NCBI RefSeq assembly: GCF_051020985.1
Contig: NC_135009.1
Coordinates: 17,364,606 to 17,428,605, forward strand
Length of the DNA: 64,000 bases
Source of the DNA: Nomia melanderi
Taxonomy: Eukaryota > Arthropoda > Insecta > Hymenoptera > Halictidae
Direction: 5' to 3'
The position numbers and the translations under genes are program-made. The notes under the pieces were generated by a model that searched no databases, was not told the DNA's origin, and saw nothing but the letters and a program-made list of their open reading frames with translations. Each line of letters begins with the position of its first letter. Position 1 is the first letter of the stretch. Positions 27,201 through 39,100 of the stretch are shown here, in pieces.

Positions 27201-30200
27201 GGGGGTTGTTACGTTGTAACGAATGTAAAAGGGGCTTAATAAAGGAATGGCGTGCGCAGGAACGTCGGGGCGCGTCGATGAATCGCCACCCTGCCGCGTC
27301 GACACGTAGCTTATTATCATATATAACAATGTCGCAGGATTTTATCCGTCGCCATCCCAATACCAATTACCAGCCGAATTACAGTAGAATAAAATTAAAA
27401 GATTCCGCGTTATAGGGATTTCACGTTCGCGAACCTTGCGCGAACTCCTATAACGTCGAGTCTCGTGACGAAAATTTTCAAACGGATTTTCTAAAGCTAA
27501 ATGTTACTCACTTTTCGTATAAACGAGATATTACTTGTCTATTATCGATCTCTAAGCTTCACGGTAAACGTAGACAGAATGAGCATCAAGTTCTTTGCTT
27601 TTCCTGTTAAATTATTCACGATAAAGTAGTTCCGCCAGGCATAATTGTGAATGAAATCATAGAGCAAGGGGTTAAATTCCCTTTTTCGATGGTGGCCCAA
27701 CTTCTTTCTGTAACTGTATTACTTTCTCACGAAGAATCTCGCTTTTGAATAATAAAACTATTTAAAAGTCTCGCTTTTCAATAAGGATACTATTTTAGAA
27801 TACTTATTTTTTAATAATATTTTAATGGCGTTACTGGGGGTTGTATCGTATCGAGGCACGAGGCACGAGGCACGAGGCACGCGGCACGCGCTCGTACGAA
27901 GAAGGTCGACGCTTCTCAGAGCAATGTGTCGCAAGGATAATTACAAGGCATGACAAACAGGACATTTTTACGGTGACAGGTGACTCAGGTGGATAGTCAA
28001 TAAAGCAAATTGTTGTTCCGGGAATCGATTTCGGGCTAACGGGGCGATAATCTAATTCCGAAATCGTGTGCCCTTCGCGGTAGGAAATTTCCCCGGCGCG
28101 AGTCATTTCAATTATTAAATTATTACGAACGTTTCGACCGATATTCGCGAACGTTTATTGTTTTCCCGGTGAACTCGCGTGACAGAGATCATGACGGAGT
28201 GGAATTCATTTCGTTTTATTGCGATATCGCGTTTCGAGGTTCAAGGAAAACCGTGACGCCGAAGACGAGAAAACAACTTCCAGCCGTGGAAAATAATGTT
28301 GTTGCAACAATGTGCTTTAAATTGGGTCATTAAGCATATTACAACCCTATCGATGATTAATTAGTTTTGATAATAGATCTATTTCGAAGAAGTTCACTTC
28401 GTTACAGAATGTACGAGGTTCAAATACCATTTCCACGCATAGAGTCTCCATATTTAATGAACTGCAAGCGTGTACTACTATTCGCGCAGAAAATGTTTCT
28501 TAAGTAGTCAATTACTGGTGCTTTTTCCTTCCATCGAGCTGGCAAATTAGTAATACGAACGGAAAAAGGTCTTCGAGTGCAAAGATTAACGTAATCGTTG
28601 TTTCCGCTGGCGACGACGGTTTCCCCTGTCACTCGGCAACAACCGAGCATTCACTGTCGCAGCTATCTATTTACACGCAACGACCAAGAAATTGATCGCG
28701 AGCGTTCGCGCTCTGCGTGAACAAGGCGCACGGTTGCTCCGTACGTCACCGGTACGCTATAGGGAAATAGTTGATCGCGATGTTCCTGCTTCCGGCGTTC
28801 GCCAAAGTGCAACAACCGACATTGACCCCTCGCGTTTCAAGGGGTGACAACGCGGACACGTGCGCCGTGCACGCTGCACCACGGTGGACGAGTAATTGGT
28901 CGCTAACGAGGAAATTATTGAAATTAGAAGCCCGCGTTGATAATGATACACGCCTGCAACTGCGTGCTTTGAACGTCTGTCTACCTAGCATTTGCGTTAC
29001 GGAGTGAACGGGAATTTAGGTTCCTCGATGTAACGTGGAGTTTAACCCCTTCGGTATCTGACGAAATATTGAGACTGTGACAGGCAACCTTTGAACCTGT
29101 TTGTATTTGAAAAACAGTGTACTATTTTGTACGAAATAACGTCGTTACTGATGGTGCATGAATGGTGGTGCACAGATGAACATTATTTTGTATAAAGATC
29201 AGGTCTAATGGGGTAATTCTGGAGCACCGCTGAAATGCTTCAAGATTAAACCTTGCTTGAACTTAAGTATCACTTGACTTCCCAGAATAATTCTTCCCAG
29301 TAATTCTTCTTTGAGGTTGAAAGATGAATTATTCATGAGCTGTGGTGAGATTCATTTCAAATTTCCGAAGGGTTTAGAAATCGAATTTCCAATGAAATGT
29401 TATTTTTCATCGTTCAGAGGAGTGCCTAACTAGTATAAAAGCTCTGTAGAACTTTAACGGGCTAGGTAATCGGACTCCGATGAATCATTGGCTGAGGTTG
29501 CAACGATTTTTCCGCGGCACGATAAGCGCTGCTTGAAGAGAAAATGAAATCATAAATGAGCCCGATCAATCACGCGAGTTTCCGCGGGCCGGTCCGATTG
29601 ATTGAACCCTCTAAATTATTGAGCCCCTACGTTCGAGGGTCACTCACGAAACGAGCGAACGGTTATTCCATTCGAAACGGTCGGTTGCGCTGGAGAAGAA
29701 TGCTGGAACTTTACAGAAAAGTGTTAGTGTCCCTTTGTCGCTCGGGATCGCGGGAATCGTTGCATTCTGTTGTTTCTGTTTCTAGAACCGGCAGCATCGA
29801 GAAGCTGGTGGACGGCGACAGGAGGCAGATAGCCACGAAACACTTGCTTCCAGAGAATAATATAAATGTCGTCGTCAGGTGATGAAACGATCGATCATTC
29901 CATTTAACGCTAGAACTACCGACCACTTGCGCCCATTAAGATTTCAATTCATTTACATTGCAGTTTAGATATTATCGGAACAGTTCGTTTAATCGTCTCT
30001 CAAAGAACTGTACCCTTTCAATAATGGCAAAAGAAGTCAGGAATCGATCATTTTGACTTGCTTGGTAGTTCTAGTGTTAATAGCACGAATACGAAACATT
30101 GAGTTTCTTCTTTTAGAGTCCGTCCACTCAGCAGTAAAGAAGTTAAAGCGGGAGATCATATGGCGGTGCAGTTTCCCGGAGATGGACAGATATACGTGAG

Positions 30201-33200
30201 TCGATTGATTTCAATTGTCTTAGTGAACGCTGATAAAATCACTGATAAGGTGCTGTTAGAATTATTCGTTCGGTGAGAAATCTGCACCAAGTTAGAGATG
30301 ATTTAAGACAGCCTTTTTGGTTTCCTCTGGTTTGATTGACCTCTGGGTAAGTTCTAATTAAGAGTCATCAATTTCTATCGTCCGCAGTGCGAAGGATCTC
30401 CGAGCAGCGGAGACAAGAAGGGTAAATTATTTTCATACAACGTCGTCTTCGAGCCCACGGCCTCTCAAGAGGACATCCTGCAATTCTCCGGTATCAAGAA
30501 GCTCATTGAAATGGCGGTGGAAGGGTTCAGCTGTACAGCGTTCTGCTACGGGCAGACAGGAAGTGGGAAAACTCACACCCTTACAGGACCTCCGGGAATG
30601 GTAAGCCGAACACAATCGCAGGAATACTTTCCAACCCCTCGTTTCTACTAATTTCTACCTCTGAAACACGAAGGTTTCCTTTAATCGAAGACAAAACGTT
30701 TTCCAAAAGTGTATCCGAACAATCAGCGAGCAGCGAATAATAGATGAAAAACAGTTGTGCACTTTGAAGGCCAATATGGTAGTAACAGAAAGGTTAATGC
30801 TGATCGGTGTGTGCAGATAAGATAATGACATAACCTGTGCTCGTTTTCCTCGTTATTTCAATAACGTTCCACGAAGTTTTCGTTTACAGTAAAACAATCA
30901 GGATTGTCGACTTACGGGGCAGCTAGGATTCTTCCCATGTAACCTTTCCAAACAATTTTACTCGTATTCCGATTGTTCGTTAGTAAAGTTAGTTTCTCAA
31001 ATCGAATATCTGGAACGTGAGCTTCGATAGTAAACTGAAACACCGTACGATCATCGATCAACGTGCCGCCATATTTCAGTTGGAAAGGATAAATTCCTAC
31101 TCGGAGGATAACGGCCTGGTCTTCCGGTCCTTCGTCTACCTATTCAAGCTCCTGCAGGAACGGGAACAGTGCAACTTCGTTCTGAGAGCCTCCTTCCTGG
31201 AGATCTACAACGAGAAGGTGAGCGCCGCCGATCGAGAGCGAGCCGCGATCGGCCGTCTCACGGGACCGTTCTTCTGTCCGCAGGTAATAGATCTGTTGAA
31301 TCCCGGCACGTCGAGGAAACCCCTGATGGTCCGGTGGAGCAAAAAGACGCGAGGCTTCTTCGTCGAGAATCTTTTCACCGTCGAGTGCGAGGAGCTTGAC
31401 GACCTTCTCGCGGTTCTCGAAGAAGGTAGCCCGATTCTATCGATCGTCACCTTTCGCCTCTTTAACCGACAGGCTTTAACCATTCCCAATCGATCCCGTG
31501 CACGCAACATTACATCACCGGTGGGGTAGAAGCAACATTGTGCGCAGTAGATTCGTTTCCGATCATTGTCCCCCTGAACGACCCTCCCCGTCTCGAACGC
31601 GCCGCGCGAAATGTACTTACAAGGGCGACTCTCTCGGTTCAGGTATGAGGAACAGATCCGTCGGCGCGCACAATATGAACGAGCACTCCAGCAGAAGCCA
31701 CAGCATCCTTACCGTTAGTATTACGTCTGAGCAACAAGTGAGTAAACCGAATTAGCCCGCTTCCCGGTGTCGAAGGGCGGCGGAAATTAAGTCACGAGTG
31801 CGCGTGTCGGCAGATGGACAACAGCGTGTTCATCTCGAGGCAGGGGAAAATCAATTTCGTCGACCTGGCTGGCAGCGAGATGACGAAGAAGACGCAGAGC
31901 GAGGGAAAGACCTTGGAGGAAGCGAACAACATCAACAAAAGCCTAATGGTTCTGGGTATGTACACAAGGGGATCTCGTGAAATTATTATAATCGTGGGAC
32001 CGGTGTGTGTAACATTCTCCCAATGTAGACCGCGCGCTACTAATTGAATCACCGATACTGTTGCTGCTTCGCGGTAACTTCGCTGCGTCAATTATGCAGG
32101 CATACCGTAGAGATCGATCGGTCGCGATCGTTCGCTCGGCGAGCCGAAAGGGCAGCAACTTTTTTCGCGACGTCAACGGCTCTGAAGTAATCGATTGCTA
32201 CGAGGGGGAAAGCGGGTTGCTTAAAACCTCGTCTAAATTAATATATACAAGCTGGGTCGCTTTCAAAGTCAGGGTTCCTTCGCAGGCTACTGCATATCCT
32301 CGCTGAGCGATGGGAAACGCAAGGGCGGCCACATTCCATACCGGGACAGTAAGCTGACCAAACTTCTCGCCGATAGTTTGGCGGGCAACGGCGTTGCATT
32401 GATGGTAGATAAACCCGGCGTAATTCGACTCGATTGCTTTTCCTGGTAATTCGCGGCTTTATTGCTTTACGGAACTTCTAGATCGCCTGTGTTTCACCGG
32501 CCCGATCCAACGCCAGTGAGACGTTGAACACTCTGAGGTACGCGGCCAGGGTGAAGAAAATTCGAACGAAGCCGATCGTGGTCATGGTACGGGGATGATC
32601 TGTTTCATTGTAAAAGCGAAAGAACGGTAGAAAGATTCTGAAAGGGATACTGTTGTCTAGGATCCCCGGGAAGCTTTGATTTTGAGCCTGAAACGCGAGG
32701 TGGGAGCATTGCAGACCGAGAACGAGCACCTGAAGGCGGCTCTTCATCTGAACGGCGACAACCAGAATATCATTCGAAGCGAATCCAAGGGTAAAACGAG
32801 AGAACGTTTATAATATTTAACAGTCACGGTGCTGTCGATTATATAACGCGTTCGAGACGTCCAACGAGAATAGCCTTCCGACCTTTGCGGTATTAAGCCG
32901 TAAACTTCGGGAAATCGTATGCGATAGCGAATGCGTTGAGATAGAAAGGTCCGATAGACGGAAAGATCAAAGTTCTTTGTGTAATTGTCAATGTCCGACC
33001 GCTGATACGCGTACGATTACAGCGGAAAGGAGAGTACCATTGACACCGCCGGTCGTGGACTTAGACAAGCTGTCCGAAATGGAGCGGCCGGAATTGAGTC
33101 AGCTGATTCACGCGTACATCACGGAGAACGAGGCTCTGCGCCGCGAGAATGCCGAGCTGTACGCCACCAGGGAGCAAGTGATACGGGACCAAGAACTAGT

Positions 33201-34340
33201 TTGCAGGGAGAACGAGAGGCTGCTGAAGAAACTGGAGGACGTGAACTCGTAAGTGGCGATGCGTTGCGAGTCAATCGCGACGATCCATGTTTCATTAATC
33301 CCGTAGGATTTATTACTGCAGAGTGTGTTGCCGGTCACCGATCATACCTGCCAGGCCCACCTACTCCGCGGAGGCGTTCAACGACACCAACAACGAGGAT
33401 ATGCCCGGAGCGACCAACGTATGGACCAACCCGAATGTAGAGCCTACGCCGCTGTCGACTGTACGTAAATATTCGGAATGCTCGTAACAAGTTTGCCGGC
33501 TTAGCCCGGTGCGCGCGTGTACACCGAAGAATGCTTTGCGTATCCCCAGGACATAATCAGACGCGGACTGTACAAGTCCACGAGCAACATGCCAGAGAAA
33601 ATTCAGAAGGAACTGGACAAACGAAGAATCGTTGGCAGCCACAATAACATAGCTGAGACTTACAAAGACAAGAGTCAACACCGCCGTCACAACTCCTGGG
33701 ACAATGGGAATGGCCTGGTGCGAATGAGTCCGGATCAGACTATGTCACCCGTACATCTTAATCAGTAAGCAGCATCGATCGTCCTACTCTTAAAAATTTG
33801 TGAATTCAAAGAAACGGTACCTTGAAAATCATTGTACGCATTGTAGACTAAAGGTTTGGATAGAATCGTGCAAAAGTTTTTTTGTATTGTATTAAACATA
33901 GGCGAACCTCTGTCTACAATGTGTCGCCGTGGTTAATATAGACATAGGTGATTCTATGAAAATTAATTGGAGGAACGCGTGATAACAGACAGAAGAAGAC
34001 GAATGTTCGTCGTACTTCGACAGTCCCTGAAGAAAGAAGACCCTCAGAGAACGATGTCCTAGGGGAAGCGGTTCGACCGACCGACGACTTCAACGAGTCT
34101 CCGGACTCGATACTCAGCGGTCCCTTGGAGATGGTGAACTCCGCTCCGAACACGGCGGAATCGGAGACTCCCACCGCACCGTTTCCAGCGGCGTCGGACG
34201 GCTCGTCGCCGTTCGACACACTAGTATCCGAGCAAAGAGTCCGGTCTCGGTTCTCGGAGAACGCCAAAGAAAAAGAGGATGAAACCTCGCAAAGGGCGTT
34301 TGGTAGTCCGATCCCCATCGACGAAGACAAACCCCTTTGA
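24269..34340 (+). CDS. KIF12: Kinesin-like motor protein, KIF12 family (14 coding exons, 811 aa)
   Basis: Exons that join in phase: 24269-24471, 29786-29878, 30117-30195, 30388-30600, 31080-31217, 31284-31425, 31643-31737, 31814-31955, 32286-32404, 32482-32586, 32661-32790, 33023-33248, 33322-33460, 33505-33764, 33989-34340 (31080-31217 and 31284-31425 flank a 66-nt intron; 15 blocks if counted separately). The product is a plus-end-type microtubule ATPase. A basic Ser-rich leader (1-90) precedes the N-terminal motor domain (about 94-440): NVVVRVRPL near 95-103, P-loop GQTGSGKT 180-187, switch I NEHSSRSH 302-309, switch II DLAGSE 338-343. KIF12-like stretches are VRWSKKTRGFFVENL and LADSLAGNGVALM. 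Coiled coil follows at about 450-560, then a Ser/Pro-rich tail. The ATG has an in-frame stop just upstream (24263), unless splicing intervenes. Family assignment is strong; exon 1 is inferred from phase and is less sure. Confidence 0.85.
26424..26806 (+). repeat. Dispersed repeat family C, near-complete copy
   Basis: The left end reads TTAACGCTTTAGCTGCTCG and the right end reads CTCGAGTGCAAAGGGTTGA, imperfect inverted repeats about 380 bp apart. The right end matches the start of the 16396 copy. No reading frame fills it. It lies within the inferred KIF12 intron 1. Confidence 0.45.
27440..27675 (+). repeat. Dispersed repeat family A, copy 4
   Basis: The copy shares GTGACGAAAATTTTCAAAC and ACGAGATATTACTT with copy 3 and ends GAGCAAGGGGTTAA as in copy 2. 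The right boundary TTAA is clear (27672-27675); the left boundary is approximate. It lies in the inferred KIF12 intron 1. Confidence 0.6.
27853..27890 (+). repeat. 7-bp tandem repeat (GAGGCAC)
   Basis: About five head-to-tail copies of GAGGCAC, the last ones changed to GCGGCAC. Confidence 0.8.
29904..30080 (+). repeat. TTAA-bounded miniature inverted-repeat element in KIF12 intron 2 (family D, copy 2)
   Basis: The left end TTAACGCTAGAACTACC and right end GGTAGTTCTAGTGTTAA are inverted repeats matching at 16 of 17 positions, including TTAA. The element is 177 bp with no reading frame. It occupies most of the intron between exons ending at 29878 and starting at 30117, and leaves both splice sites intact. 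Confidence 0.75.
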
Positions 34341-35014
34341 ACGTCCCAAAACGAATGCGGTAGTCGATGATACTGTTACCAATACTATTACCAATATTGT
34401 CCAGGTGTGATCAGCTAGCAGGATGGAGAGATTTCAATAGAGCAACGATAAGATTGGAACTTGTAGGCAAGTTGTAGCGCCACGGGTCGCTGAAATTCAA
34501 TTGATCGCTCCAGAGGATTTATATTAGTAGATTACGAGTGACCTCGAGGACCAACCGATTTTGTCTTAGCTTACTATAGATCGTTATACGAGTTCTGTCC
34601 GTTGATCTCCGCGGAGTAGCGATTTCATGTTATCTCGGGACGTCTTTGCAGTTTTATTTTGCTAGGCATGAGGTATTTTCGAAACCAAAGTGTAACGCCA
34701 GGCGGCGGACAGAACATTTACAGCTGCGCAGCGTAAAAGAAAAACAAGCTCGTTTGGAATGATTAAAACGAGACACAGCGCCGTCTGCGGATGGTGGCAA
34801 ACATGTATCTGTTTTTCAAGTAATAAGAGAACAATATCGCGTTTTCGAGAACGCGTAGCGTGTAGTAGAGGAATTATTTCCATATAGATAACGTAACTGT
34901 GTGTGAGACTTAGGCGTGAATTCCAACGGTCATGGTCACGTATCAAATTCTACCTCTGAGTAAGATTTAAAGTCGTCCAAGCCGAAAATACGGCGTGGAG
35001 CAACGTTTCTGTGC

Positions 35015-35020
35015 AATAAA
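35015..35020 (+). terminator. Candidate polyadenylation signal for KIF12
   Basis: AATAAA about 675 bases after the KIF12 stop codon, the first canonical hexamer I see on the + strand. Use is inferred. Confidence 0.5.
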
Positions 35021-35993
35021 GTATATTTGGTTGTTCTATCGTTGACGATGATTCCTCGGTGCCTGTCCGGGTCGCTCTGAAAAGAGTTTCGAGTCCGTTG
35101 CCGGGCATCGCTAAAGATAGCATAATTCGATTGGAAAGAAAGCGGCCAGAGCGAATGGAACGGACAAAACATTGTCGCCCAGCCGTCCCGATAAGAAAAC
35201 TCTATAAAAAGACAATGTGACCCATTGTGCTCGTTATCGGCGCGAGCCGAATGGTTCTGCAACTGCGTGCCAATAATTTGCCGGCGGCGCGTGCATAATT
35301 CATCAGATACACATCTTGCCACGTCAGATAAACAGGACAGAGAAATAGATAGATAATAGACGCGATCGTGCCCGAGGATAATAAAACGCGAATCGCAGAT
35401 GGCGTTCGTACAGGTTAGAACATTTGCCAGAAAACATTCGACGCTACTCGCGCATTGGTCGAAATTGTTTCGACCGCAATCGGTCCATACCATTCGCAGC
35501 CAATCGGTTCCGTTCACCCGTCAGCCTCGCGATTCCAGTGGTCCGTTTCGCGAGCCAATAAACGACCGCCGTTCAAACGGGAAATACGTAATGCGACGTT
35601 AACCGAACGACATCTCGTTGAGGAAACAAAGAAAAGACAAAGAAGAAATTTTAATCCTTGAAATACCCCTTCCCCATCCTCGTCTCGATCCTTAGTCGAG
35701 CACCGTTGCGAGATCGCGAAGCACAGGGCTGATTTTCGGGGCGCAAAGGAAAGACACGCCATTGGCGTTCGCGAAACGTGCTTCCGCTGTTTTACCGATC
35801 GCGCGGATCCTCCGTCCCCACTTTATCGAAAAAGCATCGATGATAGTGCGATTACCGCTGGTGCAACTGCGAGGGAGTAGTAACTGAGCGGATGAAAGAA
35901 CGAGAATCATTCTTGGATGGACAGTGGTATCGTGGTAAAGTGCGATTGCAGTCTGGAAAAGGTAGGCTGGCAGCGAGGAAGAGGAGAGTGGCG

Positions 35994-36040
35994 CGGTGAG
36001 AAAGAGGGAGAGGAGGAAGAGAGAGAGAGAGAGAAAGCGG
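35994..36040 (+). promoter_or_regulatory. GA-rich tract upstream of UBA1
   Basis: A purine-rich run with several GAGAGAGA units, ending about 115 bases before the UBA1 ATG. GAGA tracts bind GAGA-factor-type proteins in insect promoters. It may equally be in the 5' UTR. Confidence 0.4.
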
Positions 36041-36156
36041 GCGCGTGTGGCAAGGTCGGTGTGGCGTGCGGTGAAGTTTACGGGCTTTATTAAAGTGCAG
36101 TCGGACGGGTTGAAAAAAACAATCGACGGACATAATACGGCGCCCCGTGAAGTCCG

Positions 36157-39100
36157 ATGTCTAGTGCTGAGGTGGTGGAGAGCTCCGTTGACCCCCCAGC
36201 CAAGAAGCGACGCGTTGCTGCCACCACGGGAGGAGCCGACGACTCGACGACGATCGCAGACATGGCGAAAAATGGCTCGACGTCTCGGGCTCCCGCCGAA
36301 ATCGACGAGGGCCTCTACTCCAGGCAGCTTTACGTCCTCGGTCATGACGCCATGCGTCGAATGGCATCTTCAGATGTCTTGATCTCTGGGCTCGGCGGTC
36401 TCGGCGTTGAAATCGCTAAGAACGTCATCCTCGGCGGCGTCAAGTCCGTTACCTTACACGACGACGCCTTGTGCCAGATCTCGGATCTCGGCTCGCAATT
36501 CTACCTCAAAGAGGCAGACATAGGTGAGCGCGAATCACGGACACATGTGAATATCTTTCAGGGATATTATGGTCCTTCTTGCTGGTTTTGCCGTTAAGAG
36601 TGTTCTTTTTTTTTTTTTTTTTTTTTTTAACCTTGGTCGAATAAAATAAAACGATTGAATGTATGGTTAATGCTGTGGAAGAGTACGATTTTATGATTCT
36701 TCAATGATACAGTCCGTCTGCAATGCTGAGAATAATTGTTCGAAACTAGGTATATATTGGTAGTTTTGTTTCAGAGGTACATTGTTGTTTCGATCGAATG
36801 TAAACTATGGGAAAAGCATTGTATGCGGCACAAGTTATAGCTGCTACAATTGGAAAGTTAGGTCTTGTTGTAGGAATATGTAGAATAACTATTGTCGCAA
36901 CGTGGAAGGATGCTATGCGATGGTTCTGATGATAAGAGCTCAATGAATATTATATATGTATATTGTATTTTCAATTGTTGTACTTGCTGGTCATTCCTTA
37001 TAATACGTTAAGGAATTTCATATTTTCTATACTGTTGTGTTATTTTTTATGCAAATGTTAAATTCCACAGTCAAAAAGTGACTCATTCTTATATACAGTG
37101 GAGTCATTACATTTTTGGATTATCATTTCAGAACTTCTTTCATCAGTGGAAGATTTTATTGCATCGGTTGATGCAAGAGATTGTAAATAATTAAAGTATT
37201 AGTACATACCTAGCCCAATTATTTATTTTATTTTAATTGTACATATTTATTCATTTGTAGGTTTTGTAACTAGAGAATTAAAATTTCTTTTCTTTTGTTT
37301 GTCTTTCAGGTAAAAATCGAGCTGTTGCCTGTTGCCAACGCTTGTCAGAGTTAAATAATTATGTTCCCACTCGTCATCACACTGGGCCTTTAACTGACTC
37401 TTACATTAAGAAATTCAAAGTTGTCGTATTGACTGAAGCTTCACTTCCCGAACAATTACGTATATCTGAGATTACACATGCAAATGACATAGCACTTATT
37501 ATAGCAGATACCAGAGGCCTATTTTCTCAAGTATTCTGTGATTTTGGGAATTCGTTCACTGTAGTCGACACTAATGGTGAACCACCTGTAAGTGCAATGG
37601 TTGCCAGCATTTCTCAAGATGCTGAGGGTGTTGTAACATGCCTAGACGATACACGTCACGGCATGGAGGATGGTGACTATGTCACATTTTCCGAAGTACA
37701 GGGAATGACAGAGCTGAATGGTTGTGACCCGATAAAAATCAAAGTTCTTGGTCCGTATACCTTCAGCATTGGAGACACATCTAAGTATTCTGAGTATATA
37801 CGTGGTGGTATAGTAACTCAAGTCAAGATGCCAAAGAGTCTACACTTCAACGTTCTAAAGGATGCTCTGAAGAAACCAGAGTTCCAGGTTACAGATTTTG
37901 GAAAGTTCGATTATCCAGAGCAGATACATTTGGCTTTCATGGTGTTGCACCGTTATCAAGAAACAAAAGGAAAGCTGCCAAGGCCATGGAATCAAGAAGA
38001 TGCAAAAGAATTTTTGGCTCTAGCTAATACAGTGAAAGAGGAAATGGGAAGTGAAACTGAAATTAATACAGAACTGTTCGAGACATTTGCAAAGATATCT
38101 TCTGGTAATTTAAATCCAATGAATGCTACAATTGGAGGAATCGTAGCTCAAGAAGTAATGAAAGCTTGTTCTGGAAAGTTTCACCCCATCTATCAGTGGT
38201 TGTACTTCGATGCAATTGAATGTTTACCCGCAGATCGCTCTGAGCTCACAGAAGAGGATTGCTGCCCCAACGGATCCCGTTACGACTCCCAAACCGCCGT
38301 GTTTGGTCGCAAATTTCAGGCAAAGATTGGTAACTTGAAATACTTTGTTGTAGGAGCGGGAGCTATCGGTTGTGAATTGCTAAAGAATTTCGCTATGTTG
38401 GGTGTCGGTGCACAGAACGGTAGTGTCACGATCACCGACATGGATCTGATAGAGAAATCAAACTTGAATAGGCAATTCTTGTTCAGGCCATACGACGTCC
38501 AACAGTCGAAATCATCGACAGCCGCTAGAGTCATCAAAGGTATGAATCCAGACATGAAAGTAATAGCTCACGAGAACAGAGTATGCCCGGAAACAGAGAA
38601 AATCTATAACGATGACTTCTTCGAAGTTCTGGACGGTGTGGCGAACGCTTTAGATAACGTTAACGCTCGTATTTATATGGATCGTCGTTGTGTGTATTAT
38701 AGAAAGCCCCTGTTGGAATCGGGTACTCTAGGTACGAAAGGTAACACACAAGTTGTTGTTCCATTTTTAACCGAATCGTACAGTTCGTCGCAAGATCCGC
38801 CAGAGAAGAGTATACCGATCTGTACGTTAAAGAATTTCCCTAACGCTATAGAGCACACTCTGCAATGGGCCAGAGACAATTTCGAAGGCTTGTTCCGCCA
38901 GGCCGCGGAGAACGCCGCTCAATACATTTCTGATTCACAGTTCGTGGACAGAACGTTGAAACTGCCCGGTGTACAGCCGTTAGAAGTATTAGAATCCGTG
39001 AAAACAGCACTGGTTGACGAGAGACCAAAAACGTTCGCCGATTGCATCGCATGGGCTCGTTGTCATTGGCAGGAACAATATAGCAATCAGATTAGACAGC

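Larger units (their letters stand above)
24472..29785. other. KIF12 intron 1 (inferred, 5.3 kb)
   Basis: The span between the leader exon and the second coding exon starts GTGAGT and ends TTTCTAG. It contains family C and A repeats and a short GAGGCAC tandem repeat. No other gene was recognised inside it. Confidence 0.55.
34341..36156. other. KIF12 3' UTR and UBA1 promoter/5' UTR interval
   Basis: The first 700 bases probably form the KIF12 3' UTR up to the AATAAA at 35015. Between about 35.4 and 36.15 kb lie CCAAT-type boxes (AGCCAATCGG near 35497, AGCCAATAAA near 35553) and a GA-rich tract (about 35994-36040), both suited to a housekeeping promoter for UBA1. Short frames here are not supported as genes. 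Confidence 0.5.

Noticed and set aside
34936..35517. 193-residue - strand frame between KIF12 and UBA1
   Set aside because: No recognisable domain; overlaps the likely KIF12 3' UTR end and UBA1 promoter region.
35399..35602. 67-residue basic + strand frame starting MAFVQVRTFARK
   Set aside because: Looks mildly like a mitochondrial targeting peptide, but has no domain and lies in the UBA1 upstream region. Not enough to call a gene.
35692..36345. 217-residue - strand frame over the UBA1 start
   Set aside because: Antisense to the UBA1 first exon; low-complexity Leu/Ser part comes from the GA-rich tract.
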